Part shown: one piece after another, positions 7,782 through 15,044 of the stretch
Layout of the letters: every line of letters starts with the position of its first letter
Numbering within the stretch: the first letter of the stretch is position 1
Assembly (NCBI GenBank): GCA_026785945.1
Contig: JAJAZD010000091.1
Location: 1 to 33,457, forward strand
Origin: Pseudonocardia sp.
GTDB taxonomy: Bacteria; Actinomycetota; Actinomycetes; Mycobacteriales; Pseudonocardiaceae
Length of the DNA: 33,457 nucleotides
Reading direction: 5' to 3'
The notes under the pieces: generated by a model
Seen by the model: the letters and a program-made list of their open reading frames with translations, nothing else
The model's database searches: none
What the model was told of the DNA's origin: nothing
Made by a program: the position numbers and the translations under genes

Positions 7782-8621
7782 ATGAGCCGCCAGGACGTCC
7801 TGGTCACCGCCGAATGGGCCGAGAAGAACCTCGGCACCGACGGGATCGTGTTCCTCGAGGTCGACGAGGACACCACCGCCTACGACGGCGGGCACCTCCC
7901 CGGCGCCGTCAGAGTCAACTGGACCACCGAGCTGCAGGACCCGGTGCGCCGCGACATCGTCGACTCCGCTCGGTTCGCCGCACTCCTGTCCACCAAGGGT
8001 GTGGGCAACGACGACACCGTCGTTCTCTACGGCGGCAACAACAACTGGTTCGCCGCCTACGCCTACTGGCAGTTCAAGCTCTACGGCCACGCCGACGTGA
8101 AACTGCTCGACGGCGGCCGCAAGAAGTGGGAGCTCGACGGCCGGACGCTCACCACCGACGCCACCGAGCGCCCCACCGTCACGTACACGGCGAAGGACGC
8201 CGACCTGTCGATCCGGGCTTTCCGCGACGAGGTCATCGCCGCGATCGACACCAAGAACCTCGTCGACGTCCGCTCGCCCGACGAGTTCTCGGGCAAGATC
8301 CTCGCCCCGGCACACCTGCCGCAGGAGCAGTCACAGCGGCCGGGCCACATCCCGTCCGCGATCAACATCCCGTGGAGCAAGGCCGCCAACGAGGACGGCA
8401 CCTTCAAGTCCGACGAGGACCTGGCGAAGCTCTACGGCGATGCCGGCTTGGAGGAGGGCAGGGCCACCATCGCCTACTGCCGCATCGGCGAACGGTCGAG
8501 CCACACGTGGGTGGTCCTGCACGAACTGCTCGGCCACGCTGACGTCAAGAACTACGACGGCAGCTGGACCGAGTACGGCTCGCTCATCGGCGTGCCGATC
8601 GAGCTGGGGAGTGGTCGCTGA
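7782..8621 (+). CDS. cysA2: Thiosulfate sulfurtransferase (CysA2/SseA type)
   Basis: This rhodanese-family enzyme transfers sulfane sulfur from thiosulfate (or a similar donor) to a thiol acceptor in the cytoplasm. The 279-aa protein has two rhodanese domains: an inactive N-terminal one (DGGHLPGAVRVNW near residue 45) and a catalytic C-terminal one with VDVRSPDEF and the active-site loop CRIGERS, where C233 is the persulfide cysteine. The ATG at 7782 is chosen for its GGGAG upstream and because family members begin MSRxDVLV. The reading frame stays open for another 228 nt upstream, but that part reads as low-complexity noise. The stop overlaps the sseC start by one base. It follows the cysteine leader, and the thioredoxin gene (thiX) found next to it in M. 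tuberculosis is absent. Confidence 0.95.
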   Translation: MSRQDVLVTAEWAEKNLGTDGIVFLEVDEDTTAYDGGHLPGAVRVNWTTELQDPVRRDIVDSARFAALLSTKGVGNDDTVVLYGGNNNWFAAYAYWQFKLYGHADVKLLDGGRKKWELDGRTLTTDATERPTVTYTAKDADLSIRAFRDEVIAAIDTKNLVDVRSPDEFSGKILAPAHLPQEQSQRPGHIPSAINIPWSKAANEDGTFKSDEDLAKLYGDAGLEEGRATIAYCRIGERSSHTWVVLHELLGHADVKNYDGSWTEYGSLIGVPIELGSGR

Positions 8622-8920
8622 TGTGCGCAGCCCCCGACCAGGCCGTCGCGCTTCCGCCGAACACCGACCTGAACCGGGAGACGGTGCTCACCGGGCGCGT
8701 GCTCGCGGGCGGGCAACCGGTCGGCGGCGCGTTCGTCCGGCTGCTCGACGGCACGGGTGAGTTCACCGCCGAGGTCGTCGCGTCCGCGAGCGGCGACTTC
8801 CGGTTCTTCGCCGCACCGGGCACCTGGACGCTGCGCGCCCTCTCACGCGCCGGCAACGGCGAGACGGTCCTGAACGCTCAGGCCCCGGGCCTGCACACGA
8901 CGGAGGTGATGGTGGCCTGA
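8621..8920 (+). CDS. sseC: DUF1416 protein, SseC family
   Basis: This 99-aa protein is nearly identical in plan to mycobacterial SseC (Rv0814c): MCAAPDQAV near the start, then VLTGRV, GGAFVRLLDGTGEFTAEVVAS and FRFFAAPGTWTLRALS. The middle resembles a small carboxypeptidase-regulatory-like beta sandwich. It is always coupled to the thiosulfate sulfurtransferase gene, here by a TGATG overlap, so it probably works with CysA2 in sulfur handling, but no biochemical function is established to my knowledge. A hairpin terminator follows 17 nt after the stop. Confidence 0.93.
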   Translation: MCAAPDQAVALPPNTDLNRETVLTGRVLAGGQPVGGAFVRLLDGTGEFTAEVVASASGDFRFFAAPGTWTLRALSRAGNGETVLNAQAPGLHTTEVMVA

Positions 8921-8937
8921 CACCGGCGCCCACCCTC

Positions 8938-8986
8938 CAGGAAAGCCACTTTCCTGCCCGCTCGTTGCGGGAAGGTGGCTTTCCTG
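8938..8986 (+). terminator. Nested hairpin terminator after sseC
   Basis: CAGGAAAGCCAC (8938-8949) pairs perfectly with GTGGCTTTCCTG (8975-8986), and CCCGC/GCGGG pairs inside. The left arm also forms its own hairpin with the next bases (CAGGAAA, loop GCCAC, TTTCCTG, 8938-8956). It lies between sseC and the promoter of the next gene, so it probably ends the cysA2-sseC transcript. There is no long T-tract. Confidence 0.65.
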
Positions 8987-9034
8987 AACCGGTGGTGGGC
9001 CCGGGGTGTGGGTGCGGGGCTAAGGTCATCTGCC

Positions 9035-9166
9035 GTGCACTGGTTCTACACCGGCCTCCTGATCGCGGTCAGCGCGGGCATCGTCGGCTTCTGCGGCTAT
9101 CTGCTCAGACGGCTGTTCACCACCGAGCCCAGCGGGCCTGACGAGCCCACGGAGCCGGCCTCGTGA
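9035..9166 (+). CDS. Small single-pass membrane protein
   Basis: This 43-aa protein begins with HWFYTGLLIAVSAGIVGFCG, a membrane segment at about residues 5-24, followed by LLRRLF and an acidic Pro/Glu tail. The GTG at 9035 has no ribosome binding site but is preceded by TAAGGT (9021-9026) 8 nt upstream, so it looks leaderless. The frame could start earlier at 8975, but that lies inside the terminator hairpin. Its stop overlaps the nitrobindin start (GTGA), so the two are coupled. I do not recognise a named family. Confidence 0.65.
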   Translation: MHWFYTGLLIAVSAGIVGFCGYLLRRLFTTEPSGPDEPTEPAS

Positions 9167-9789
9167 CCGGGCCCGGGGCGGAACTGCCCGACACCGTCAC
9201 CGGGCCGGCCCATGCCGCGCCCGACTCGTCACACCGCAACCGCCCGCGGTTCGACGACCTCCCGGTTCCCGATGACACCGCCAACCTCCGGGAAGGTCCG
9301 GACCTCGACGAACAATGCCTCGGCCTGCTGCCGCTCGTCGGGGTGTGGCGCGGTTCGGGGGAGGTCGTCTACCCGACGATCGACGGGCCGTACAACTTCG
9401 GCCAGCAGATCGTCTTCGCCCACGACGGGCGCCCGTTCGTGTCCTACGAGTCGCGCTCGTGGCTCATCGGGCCAGACGGCGAGATCCTGCGCGCGGCGGC
9501 CCGCGAAACGGGGTTCTGGCGTCCACGGCCCGGCGGCGAGATCGAGGTGCTGATCACCCACGCCACAGGCATCTCGGAGATCTTCTACGGGCGCGCGCGG
9601 AACCTGACCTCGTGGGAGATCGAGACCGACGCGGTCGTGCGCACGGCCTCGGCGAAGGACGTCACGGCTTCCCACCGGCTCTACGGCCTGGTCGAGGGCG
9701 GTGACCTCGCCTACGTCGACGAGCGGGCCATGCAGGGTCAGCCTCTGCAACCGCACCTCTCGGCCCTGCTGCGCCGCGTCGCCGGCTGA
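9163..9789 (+). CDS. Nitrobindin-like heme-binding beta-barrel protein
   Basis: This 208-aa protein has an N-terminal tail (1-45) and a FABP-like/nitrobindin (THAP4 C-terminal-like) barrel. The family signature GxWxGxG is at residues 60-66 (GVWRGSG), and the conserved C-terminal histidine that ligates heme in this family is probably H198 (LQPHLSALL). Nitrobindins bind ferric heme and can react with NO or peroxynitrite. The M. tuberculosis gene at this position is Rv0813c. The start is the GTG that overlaps the preceding stop by 4 nt. It converges on the DivIVA-like gene with a gap of 31 nt. Confidence 0.88.
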   Translation: MTGPGAELPDTVTGPAHAAPDSSHRNRPRFDDLPVPDDTANLREGPDLDEQCLGLLPLVGVWRGSGEVVYPTIDGPYNFGQQIVFAHDGRPFVSYESRSWLIGPDGEILRAAARETGFWRPRPGGEIEVLITHATGISEIFYGRARNLTSWEIETDAVVRTASAKDVTASHRLYGLVEGGDLAYVDERAMQGQPLQPHLSALLRRVAG

Positions 9790-9820
9790 CCGGCCGCGTC
9801 GTCGTCGCCCGGTCCACTCC

Positions 9821-11404
9821 TCAGCCGGAGCGTGACGACGAGGGGACGGGGTCCACCCGCGCCGCGCCGTTCCCTTCGTCGGTCGCCGGACCGGCCGATG
9901 CGACCGGCTCCTCGGTGGGTACGTCCTTCTTCGCGGTCCGAGCCGCCGAGGGTTGGACCACCGGGGTGAGCACCGTGGCGTCCGACGGCGCCGCCGGACG
10001 GGGCGGCTTGACCATGACCGGAACCTGGTCCGGGGGGGTCGAAGGGGTGCTCGCGAGGTCGCCGTCGGTTGCGGAATCGCGTTCCGCGGAATCCTCGGCG
10101 TCGTCGACGGCACTCACGGTCGGGACCATCGCCGTCCGGTCGTCCACCATCGGCGGGTCGGCCGCGGCTCGGCCTGCCGTCTCGGAGGCCGGCCGGAACA
10201 GATCTGCCGGCTCCGCCTCCGGCTCCGTCCGGGGGCGCATCGACGGCCTCCCGAGCACGGCCGGGTACGCACCGGTCGGCATGCGGTGGGCCGCCTGCCT
10301 CACAACTGCCCCGGGTGCCGGACCCGAACCGGTCGCCGCGGCGTCGGACCATCCGGTCGCCGCGGCCGGGCTCGATAACGCGACCGTCCCGGCCTCCTGC
10401 GCCCGGTCCTCACGCGGGTACGACCCCTCCCGCTCGACGCCATCGGCCCCTGTCGTCCGCGGGGACGGCGGTTGCGTGAGCGAGGCACGGACGGGTGTCG
10501 GACGCGGCGCGGTGTCCCGGGCGGGCTGCCGCGGGCTCGCGCCGCTCGGCGTCGTCACGGCCTGGTCGGGTGCGCCGAGGTCCGGAGCCCCGAGGTCGGT
10601 GAAGCTCCCGGCCGGAGCATCACGGTCCGAGTCCGGTTGGGTGGGACCGGCGGCCGGTGCGAACGGACGGGCACCGTCCACGACCGGTGTGGAGTCCGCC
10701 CTGCCGTCGGGGGACTGCTCGGCGGCCGTCATACCGTCGGCGCCCGCGCCCGGGTGCCGCAGGACGGGGGTCGGCCGGGGCGCGCCCGCGTCCCTCGGCC
10801 GCTCCGGACCGGGTGCGGCGTCCCGCAGCGGGAGAGTGATGCGTGTCGTCGGCGCACCGAGCAGGCCCTCGAGCTGGGCGCGCAGGCGGGTCAGCTCGGC
10901 GAGGACGGCATCGCGCTGGTGGACGAGACCGGCGAGCTCGGCGCGCACGGACTCCGACTCGGCATGGGCGGCGGCGGAGGCCTTCCTGCGGATCTCCGCG
11001 GCCTCCTCCTCGGCGCTCTGCAGGATGCTCTGCATCCGGTCGGTGAAGGTTCCGATCATGTCCGCGGGCTCGCCGGCGGGCGGCTGGACCGGCCGTGGGC
11101 GGGGCACCGGGCGGGACCGGCCTCCGGGCGCGCCCTGCTGGCCCGGACCTCGCGTCCCGGGACCCTGGGACCCGGGGCCGTTCGACCCCGGACCGTGCTG
11201 GCCCTGGCCGTTGTACCCACCTGCGAACCCCGCCGGCTTGTGCACCACGGGGATCGGCTGACTCCGCGCGAGCTCGAGATCGGCCCGCATCCGGGCCAGG
11301 ACCCGCTGCAGCCGCGTCACGTGCTCATCGACCTGCCGGCGGTCGTAACCACGGAGGACGACGTCGAAACGTTGGGCGCGCGGCGCGCCCGCGTCAGTCG
11401 TCAT
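9821..11404 (-). CDS. DivIVA-like coiled-coil protein with a long disordered tail
   Basis: The 527-aa protein starts with a DivIVA-type N-terminus (RFDVVLRGYDRRQVDEHVTRL, residues 12-32, followed by a short coiled coil to about 47). A Gly-Pro linker with pentapeptide repeats of GPGxx type follows (66-95), then a second coiled coil (about 116-183, with AEEEAAEIRRKASAAAHAES). About 340 residues of Pro/Ala/Thr/Glu-rich sequence end in an acidic-basic tail. This layout suggests a polar or divisome-associated scaffold, but I cannot name an ortholog. The ATG at 11404 is preceded by GGAGGA. TATGTT at 11446-11451 is a plausible -10. The frame is open further upstream but without family similarity. 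Confidence 0.75.
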   Translation of the reverse strand: MTTDAGAPRAQRFDVVLRGYDRRQVDEHVTRLQRVLARMRADLELARSQPIPVVHKPAGFAGGYNGQGQHGPGSNGPGSQGPGTRGPGQQGAPGGRSRPVPRPRPVQPPAGEPADMIGTFTDRMQSILQSAEEEAAEIRRKASAAAHAESESVRAELAGLVHQRDAVLAELTRLRAQLEGLLGAPTTRITLPLRDAAPGPERPRDAGAPRPTPVLRHPGAGADGMTAAEQSPDGRADSTPVVDGARPFAPAAGPTQPDSDRDAPAGSFTDLGAPDLGAPDQAVTTPSGASPRQPARDTAPRPTPVRASLTQPPSPRTTGADGVEREGSYPREDRAQEAGTVALSSPAAATGWSDAAATGSGPAPGAVVRQAAHRMPTGAYPAVLGRPSMRPRTEPEAEPADLFRPASETAGRAAADPPMVDDRTAMVPTVSAVDDAEDSAERDSATDGDLASTPSTPPDQVPVMVKPPRPAAPSDATVLTPVVQPSAARTAKKDVPTEEPVASAGPATDEGNGAARVDPVPSSSRSG

Positions 11405-11578
11405 CGCTAGGTCCTCCACGTATGGTAACGCCCTGTACTTCGTCGAACATAGGTAGATCGTCGCCGCTATGCCGCGTCGTTCACCCTGACGGAGTATACC
11501 GTTGGCAGGCGGATCGACCCGTCGCGGTGTTTTCCGCGTCATCCAGCCCAACGATCGGAAGCTACGAGAGGGACGGCC

Positions 11579-11584
11579 TATCAT
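11579..11584 (+). promoter_or_regulatory. Leaderless promoter -10 of the Nur-like gene
   Basis: TATCAT ends 7 nt before the GTG at 11592. No ribosome binding site precedes that GTG, so the transcript most likely starts on it. The element lies in the region divergent from the DivIVA-like gene. Confidence 0.5.
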
Positions 11585-11591
11585 CGGCTCC

Positions 11592-12071
11592 GTGGAATCA
11601 TCGTCGACGCTCGACCGTGCGAGCGGATCCTCGACCCTGCGTCACACCCTGCACCAGCGCGGCCTGCGGATGACCCCCCAGCGGCAGCTCGTGCTCGATG
11701 CCGTCCGCGAGCTCGGCCACGCCACCCCGGAACAGATCTGCGGCCAGGTGCAGAGCTCCGCGCCCGCCGTCAACATCACCACGATCTATCGGACCCTCGA
11801 CCTGATGGAGCGCATCGGTCTCGTCCGCCATACCCATCTCGGCCATGGCGCGCCCACCTACTCCGAGCTGGAGCACCAGCACGTCCACCTGGTCTGCCAC
11901 ACGTGCGGCGCCGTGACCGAGACCTCCCCAGGCCTGCTGGACGGCCTCGCCGAGCGCCTGCGCGGCGACATCGGGTTCGACCTCGACGCCACCCACGTCG
12001 CGCTCTCGGGTCTGTGCTCCTCCTGCCGAGACGCGTACGTCGACCGACCAGCAGTGACCGACCAGCAGTGA
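11592..12071 (+). CDS. nur: Fur-family repressor, probably nickel-responsive Nur
   Basis: This 159-aa metalloregulator has the Fur winged helix (RMTPQRQLVLDAV, residues 26-38; ITTIYRTLDLMERIGLV at 62-78) and a metal-binding dimerisation domain. The structural Zn site is C102-x2-C105 with C142-x2-C145. The phrase HLGHGAPTY (82-90) and the His cluster H95-x-H97-x-H99 with H43 match the known M-site pattern of Streptomyces Nur (H33, H86, H88, H90) better than FurA or Zur. Nur represses nickel uptake and Fe-SOD genes when nickel is present. The start is the leaderless GTG; upstream in-frame codons are not family-like. A 14-bp tandem repeat forms its C-terminus, and ygfZ follows. Confidence 0.82.
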   Translation: MESSSTLDRASGSSTLRHTLHQRGLRMTPQRQLVLDAVRELGHATPEQICGQVQSSAPAVNITTIYRTLDLMERIGLVRHTHLGHGAPTYSELEHQHVHLVCHTCGAVTETSPGLLDGLAERLRGDIGFDLDATHVALSGLCSSCRDAYVDRPAVTDQQ

Positions 12072-12079
12072 CCGACCAG
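12042..12079 (+). repeat. 14-bp tandem repeat at the nur stop / ygfZ RBS
   Basis: GACCGACCAGCAGT occurs at 12042-12055 and again at 12056-12069, followed by a third partial copy (GACCGACCAG) at 12070-12079. Because 14 is not a multiple of three, each copy is read in a different frame. The second copy supplies the nur stop codon, and the last one runs into the AGGAG ribosome binding site of ygfZ. It looks like a recent slippage duplication. Confidence 0.8.
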
Positions 12080-12087
12080 GAGCGGCA

Positions 12088-13158
12088 GTGAGCCTTCCCG
12101 AGCACGACGCCGACATCGCCGTCCCGGCCCACCGGGGGGACCCGTTCGCCGAACAACGCGCCATGGCCCGAACGTCTGCCGTCGTCGACCGCAGCCACCG
12201 CGGGGTGATCGCGGTGCCGGGCGAGGACCGGCTCGGCTGGCTGCACCTGCTGCTCACCCAGCATGTCAGCGAGCTGCCCGCCGACACCGGCACCGAGGCG
12301 CTCGTACTCGACATCAAAGGTCGCGTGCTGCACCACATGGTCGTCGCGCACGCGGGCGGCACGGTGTTCCTCGACACCGAACCCGGCGGCGTCCCCGAAC
12401 TGCTGGACTACCTGCAGAAGATGGTGTTCTGGTCGAAGGTCACGCCCCGCGACGCCACAGCCGAGCTCGCCGTGCTCAGCGTGGTCGGGCCCGACACCCC
12501 CACCGTGCTCGCGGCCGCGGGCCTGCCGGTGCCGCAACGTCCACACGGGGTGCTCGCCGTCGCCGGCGGCGGGTTCGTGCGCCGCATGGACTGGCCCGGC
12601 GTGGACGCAGCCGACGTCGTCGTGCCCCGCGGGGAGCGGGACATCTGGTGGGGCCGGCTCACCGCATCGGGTGCCCGTCCGGCCGGCACGATGGCGTTCG
12701 AAGCGCTGCGGGTGGAGGCGTTGCACCCGCGACCGGGTCTCGACACCGACGACCGGACGATCCCGCACGAGGTCGGCTGGATCGGCTCGGCCGTCCACCT
12801 GACGAAGGGCTGCTACCGCGGGCAGGAGACCGTCGCGCGGGTGGCCAACCTCGGTCGCCCACCGCGCCGGCTGGTGCTGCTGCACCTGGACTCCGGCGAC
12901 GAGCACCTCCCAGCCCTCGGTGACCCGGTCTCGCTCGCGGGGCGGGCCGTGGGACGGGTGGGCACGGTCGTGCAGCACCACGAGCTCGGACCGGTGGCGC
13001 TCGCCCTGGTCAAACGCTCGGTGCCCGTCGAGGCCGAGCTGTCCGCCGGAGTCGACGAGCGCGCCGCACCCGCCCGGATCGACCCCGACTCGATGCCTCC
13101 CGAGGACGGCGCGCCGCCTCCCGGCCGCGCCGCCCGGATCCGCGGCCGCCGCACCTGA
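12088..13158 (+). CDS. ygfZ: YgfZ/GcvT-like folate-binding protein
   Basis: YgfZ proteins are tetrahydrofolate-dependent helpers of iron-sulfur cluster assembly and repair and resemble the glycine cleavage T protein. The 356-aa protein shows the defining motif KGCYRGQE (240-247, key Cys242), a folate-binding N-terminal fold (AVVDRSHRGVIAVPGEDRLGW, from residue 31), and a C-terminal barrel (LALVKR). A charged Arg/Pro tail (about 330-356) is unstructured. The GTG at 12088 has AGGAG 5 nt upstream. It follows nur by 16 nt and is probably cotranscribed with it. Confidence 0.93.
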   Translation: MSLPEHDADIAVPAHRGDPFAEQRAMARTSAVVDRSHRGVIAVPGEDRLGWLHLLLTQHVSELPADTGTEALVLDIKGRVLHHMVVAHAGGTVFLDTEPGGVPELLDYLQKMVFWSKVTPRDATAELAVLSVVGPDTPTVLAAAGLPVPQRPHGVLAVAGGGFVRRMDWPGVDAADVVVPRGERDIWWGRLTASGARPAGTMAFEALRVEALHPRPGLDTDDRTIPHEVGWIGSAVHLTKGCYRGQETVARVANLGRPPRRLVLLHLDSGDEHLPALGDPVSLAGRAVGRVGTVVQHHELGPVALALVKRSVPVEAELSAGVDERAAPARIDPDSMPPEDGAPPPGRAARIRGRRT

Positions 13159-13193
13159 CGACATCGCGGCCGACCCGGGACCGGGCCGGATCG

Positions 13194-13212
13194 CGTCTCA
13201 GATATTGAGACG
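13194..13212 (+). promoter_or_regulatory. Palindromic operator candidate upstream of the MFS gene
   Basis: Perfect 7-bp arms CGTCTCA and TGAGACG are separated by GATAT. It is centred 48 nt upstream of the MFS GTG, just where a transcription factor would act on a leaderless promoter. The spacer is the only AT-rich spot nearby. The regulator that binds it is unknown. Confidence 0.45.
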
Positions 13213-13238
13213 ATCTTCTCGCCCCATGGGAACGGGCG

Positions 13239-13244
13239 TAGGGT
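13239..13244 (+). promoter_or_regulatory. Leaderless promoter -10 of the MFS gene
   Basis: TAGGGT ends 6 nt before the GTG at 13251, and no Shine-Dalgarno is present. Together with the palindrome at 13194-13212 this looks like a compact, regulated promoter. Confidence 0.4.
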
Positions 13245-13250
13245 CGTGTC

Positions 13251-14591
13251 GTGGTCGGTCGGGTTCACTACCGCTGGGTGGTACTGGCCGTAGGCACGGC
13301 GGCGCAGGCCGCCACCGCCACCTACTTCCTCGGCCTCGCCGCCGTCACACCGGCTTTGCGAGACCACTTCGGACTCGACCTCGCGGGTGTCGGTGCGCTG
13401 ATCGGTGTCATCTCGGTCGGTCTCGTGGCCACCCTCATCGCCTGGGGCGCCGCGGCCGACCGGTTCGGCGAGCGCGGCGTCATGACCATCGGACTCGTCG
13501 GCGCCGCAGTGCTGCTGGGCGCTACCGCGCTCGTCCGGGATCCCTTGACGGCCGGTGCGCTGCTACTGTGCGCGGGCGCATCCGGGGCGGGCGTCAACGC
13601 CGCGAGCGGGCGCGCGGTACTGACGTGGTTCCCCGCGCGCAACCGTGGCATGGCGATGGCGGTCCGCCAGACGTCGGTGCCGATCGGTGCCGCGCTCGCG
13701 GCCGTCGCGTTGCCCGCCGTCGCCGGCGTCGCGGGTGTCCCGGCCGTCTTCGCCGTACTCGCCGGTACCAGCCTGGCGGCCGCGGCAGCCGTCGCGATCT
13801 GGATACGGGAGCCGCCCGGCACCGTCCGGGCGAGCGGTGCGCCGGCCCGCCTGGGCACGGTTCTGCGGGACCGCCGGCTGCTCCGGCTGAGCCTCGCCGG
13901 GCTGCTGCTCGTTGTGCCGCAGTTCCTCGGCTCGGTGTTCCTCGTCGAGATCCTGCACACCGGAGCCGGTGTGCCGCTCGCGCTCGCGGGCGGGCTGCTG
14001 GCGCTCACGCAGGTCCTCGGCGCGCTCGGCCGGTTGGGGAACGGAGTGTGGTCGGACCGCGCGTCGAGCCGCCTCCGGCCGTTGCGCATCGTCGCCGTCG
14101 CGATCGCGGCCGGCTTCGGGCTCGCCGCGGCGGTGGAGCCGGGGCCTGTCCCACTGCTCGTCACGGTGCTCGTGCTCGCCGGCGCCCTCGCGATCAGCTG
14201 GAACGGCCTGGTCTTCACCGCAGCGGGGGAGCTCGCCCCGCCCGGGCGCGCCGCCACGGCGATGGCCGTGTCGAACACGGCGAACTACGTGGCCGCCGCC
14301 GCCACCCCGCTGGTCGGCGGGTTGGTCGCCCAGTCCGCCGGGTGGCCCGCCATGCTCGCGCTGGGGGCGGTCGCCGCGTCAGTGGCCGTACTGGCCCTGC
14401 GCGGGCTCACCGAGGCGGCGCCAGACCCTGGGCCACACCGTGCCGTGGCCGGGTGTCGAGCGGCCGGGCGGGCTGACTCCCGTCCGACCCGCCACCCCCC
14501 CGCGGCGCCCTGCGCCGTCGCACCGGTGATGCCACGTCGCACTCCGGCCGGTTCGCAAGGTACGGTGGGGACCAGGACATTCATGAGATGA
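13251..14591 (+). CDS. Major facilitator superfamily transporter
   Basis: The 446-aa protein consists of two halves of about six membrane helices (roughly residues 5-185 and 205-385). The first cytoplasmic loop has the MFS motif A region WGAAADRFGERGV (62-74), and the equivalent loop of the second half reads NGVWSDRASSRLRP. The helix-4/5 region GMAMAVRQTSVPIGAALAA resembles the CynX/nitrate-nitrite and sugar-phosphate-type efflux branch, but the substrate cannot be named. The last 55 residues or so are a Pro/Arg-rich tail with no membrane segment. The GTG at 13251 appears leaderless. The stop codon lies inside a small inverted repeat that belongs to the DUF3073 leader. Confidence 0.88.
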   Translation: MVGRVHYRWVVLAVGTAAQAATATYFLGLAAVTPALRDHFGLDLAGVGALIGVISVGLVATLIAWGAAADRFGERGVMTIGLVGAAVLLGATALVRDPLTAGALLLCAGASGAGVNAASGRAVLTWFPARNRGMAMAVRQTSVPIGAALAAVALPAVAGVAGVPAVFAVLAGTSLAAAAAVAIWIREPPGTVRASGAPARLGTVLRDRRLLRLSLAGLLLVVPQFLGSVFLVEILHTGAGVPLALAGGLLALTQVLGALGRLGNGVWSDRASSRLRPLRIVAVAIAAGFGLAAAVEPGPVPLLVTVLVLAGALAISWNGLVFTAAGELAPPGRAATAMAVSNTANYVAAAATPLVGGLVAQSAGWPAMLALGAVAASVAVLALRGLTEAAPDPGPHRAVAGCRAAGRADSRPTRHPPAAPCAVAPVMPRRTPAGSQGTVGTRTFMR

Positions 14592-14593
14592 AT
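14561..14593 (+). promoter_or_regulatory. Candidate promoter and 5' hairpin of the DUF3073 gene
   Basis: TACGGT (14561-14566) is a TANNNT -10. About 12 nt further on, ATTCAT and ATGAAT form a perfect 6-bp inverted repeat with a 3-nt loop (14579-14593), at or near the predicted 5' end of the transcript. The element overlaps the end of the MFS coding region. Confidence 0.35.
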
Positions 14594-14645
14594 GGGGCCG
14601 CCGAGCAATCCGGCCGCCCCTTCCCTGTTGTAAGGGGGACCAGCC

Positions 14646-14852
14646 ATGGGGCGCGGACGAGCCAAGGCCAAGCAGACGAAGGTGGCCCGAGAGCTCAAGT
14701 ACAGCTCCCCCACCATGGATCTCGACGCTCTCCAGCGCGAGATCGGTGTCGGGGCGGCCCTCCAGGAGGTGGAGCCCGAGGACGACTTCGTCGACCCCTA
14801 CGCCCCCGTCGGGGACGACGACGAGGACGCCGGCGAGCGACGCAGGCGATGA
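14646..14852 (+). CDS. DUF3073 protein
   Basis: This small 68-aa protein, conserved across actinobacteria next to purM (Rv0810c in M. tuberculosis), has the invariant start MGRGRAKAKQTKVARELKY and LDALQREI, then an acidic stretch (EPEDDFVDPYAPVGDDDED) and a basic end. The function is unknown; the strongly basic N-terminus suggests nucleic-acid or ribosome contact, but that is inference. The ATG has GGGGGA upstream. It converges on purM. The 192-nt gap to purM holds only a weak GGGCG/CGCCC hairpin at 14986-14999. Confidence 0.92.
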   Translation: MGRGRAKAKQTKVARELKYSSPTMDLDALQREIGVGAALQEVEPEDDFVDPYAPVGDDDEDAGERRRR

Positions 14853-15044
14853 TTCTCCTGGCTCGGCGCGGGTCCTACGGGACTCGCGTCGTGCCAGGTG
14901 TCACCCAGGACCTCCAGCAGTCGCACCTCGCAGACGGCACCTGTCGTCACGACGGCCGGGCACGCTTGGCCTGACCGGCGACGACGGGCGAGACCGCCCC
15001 CGCCGACCAGGCGTAGGTCCGATCACACTCTCCTGAGTTCCACG

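Noticed and set aside
14986-14999. Terminator between DUF3073 and purM
   Set aside because: GGGCG-AGAC-CGCCC is only a 5-bp stem without a T-tract, which is expected by chance at this GC content.
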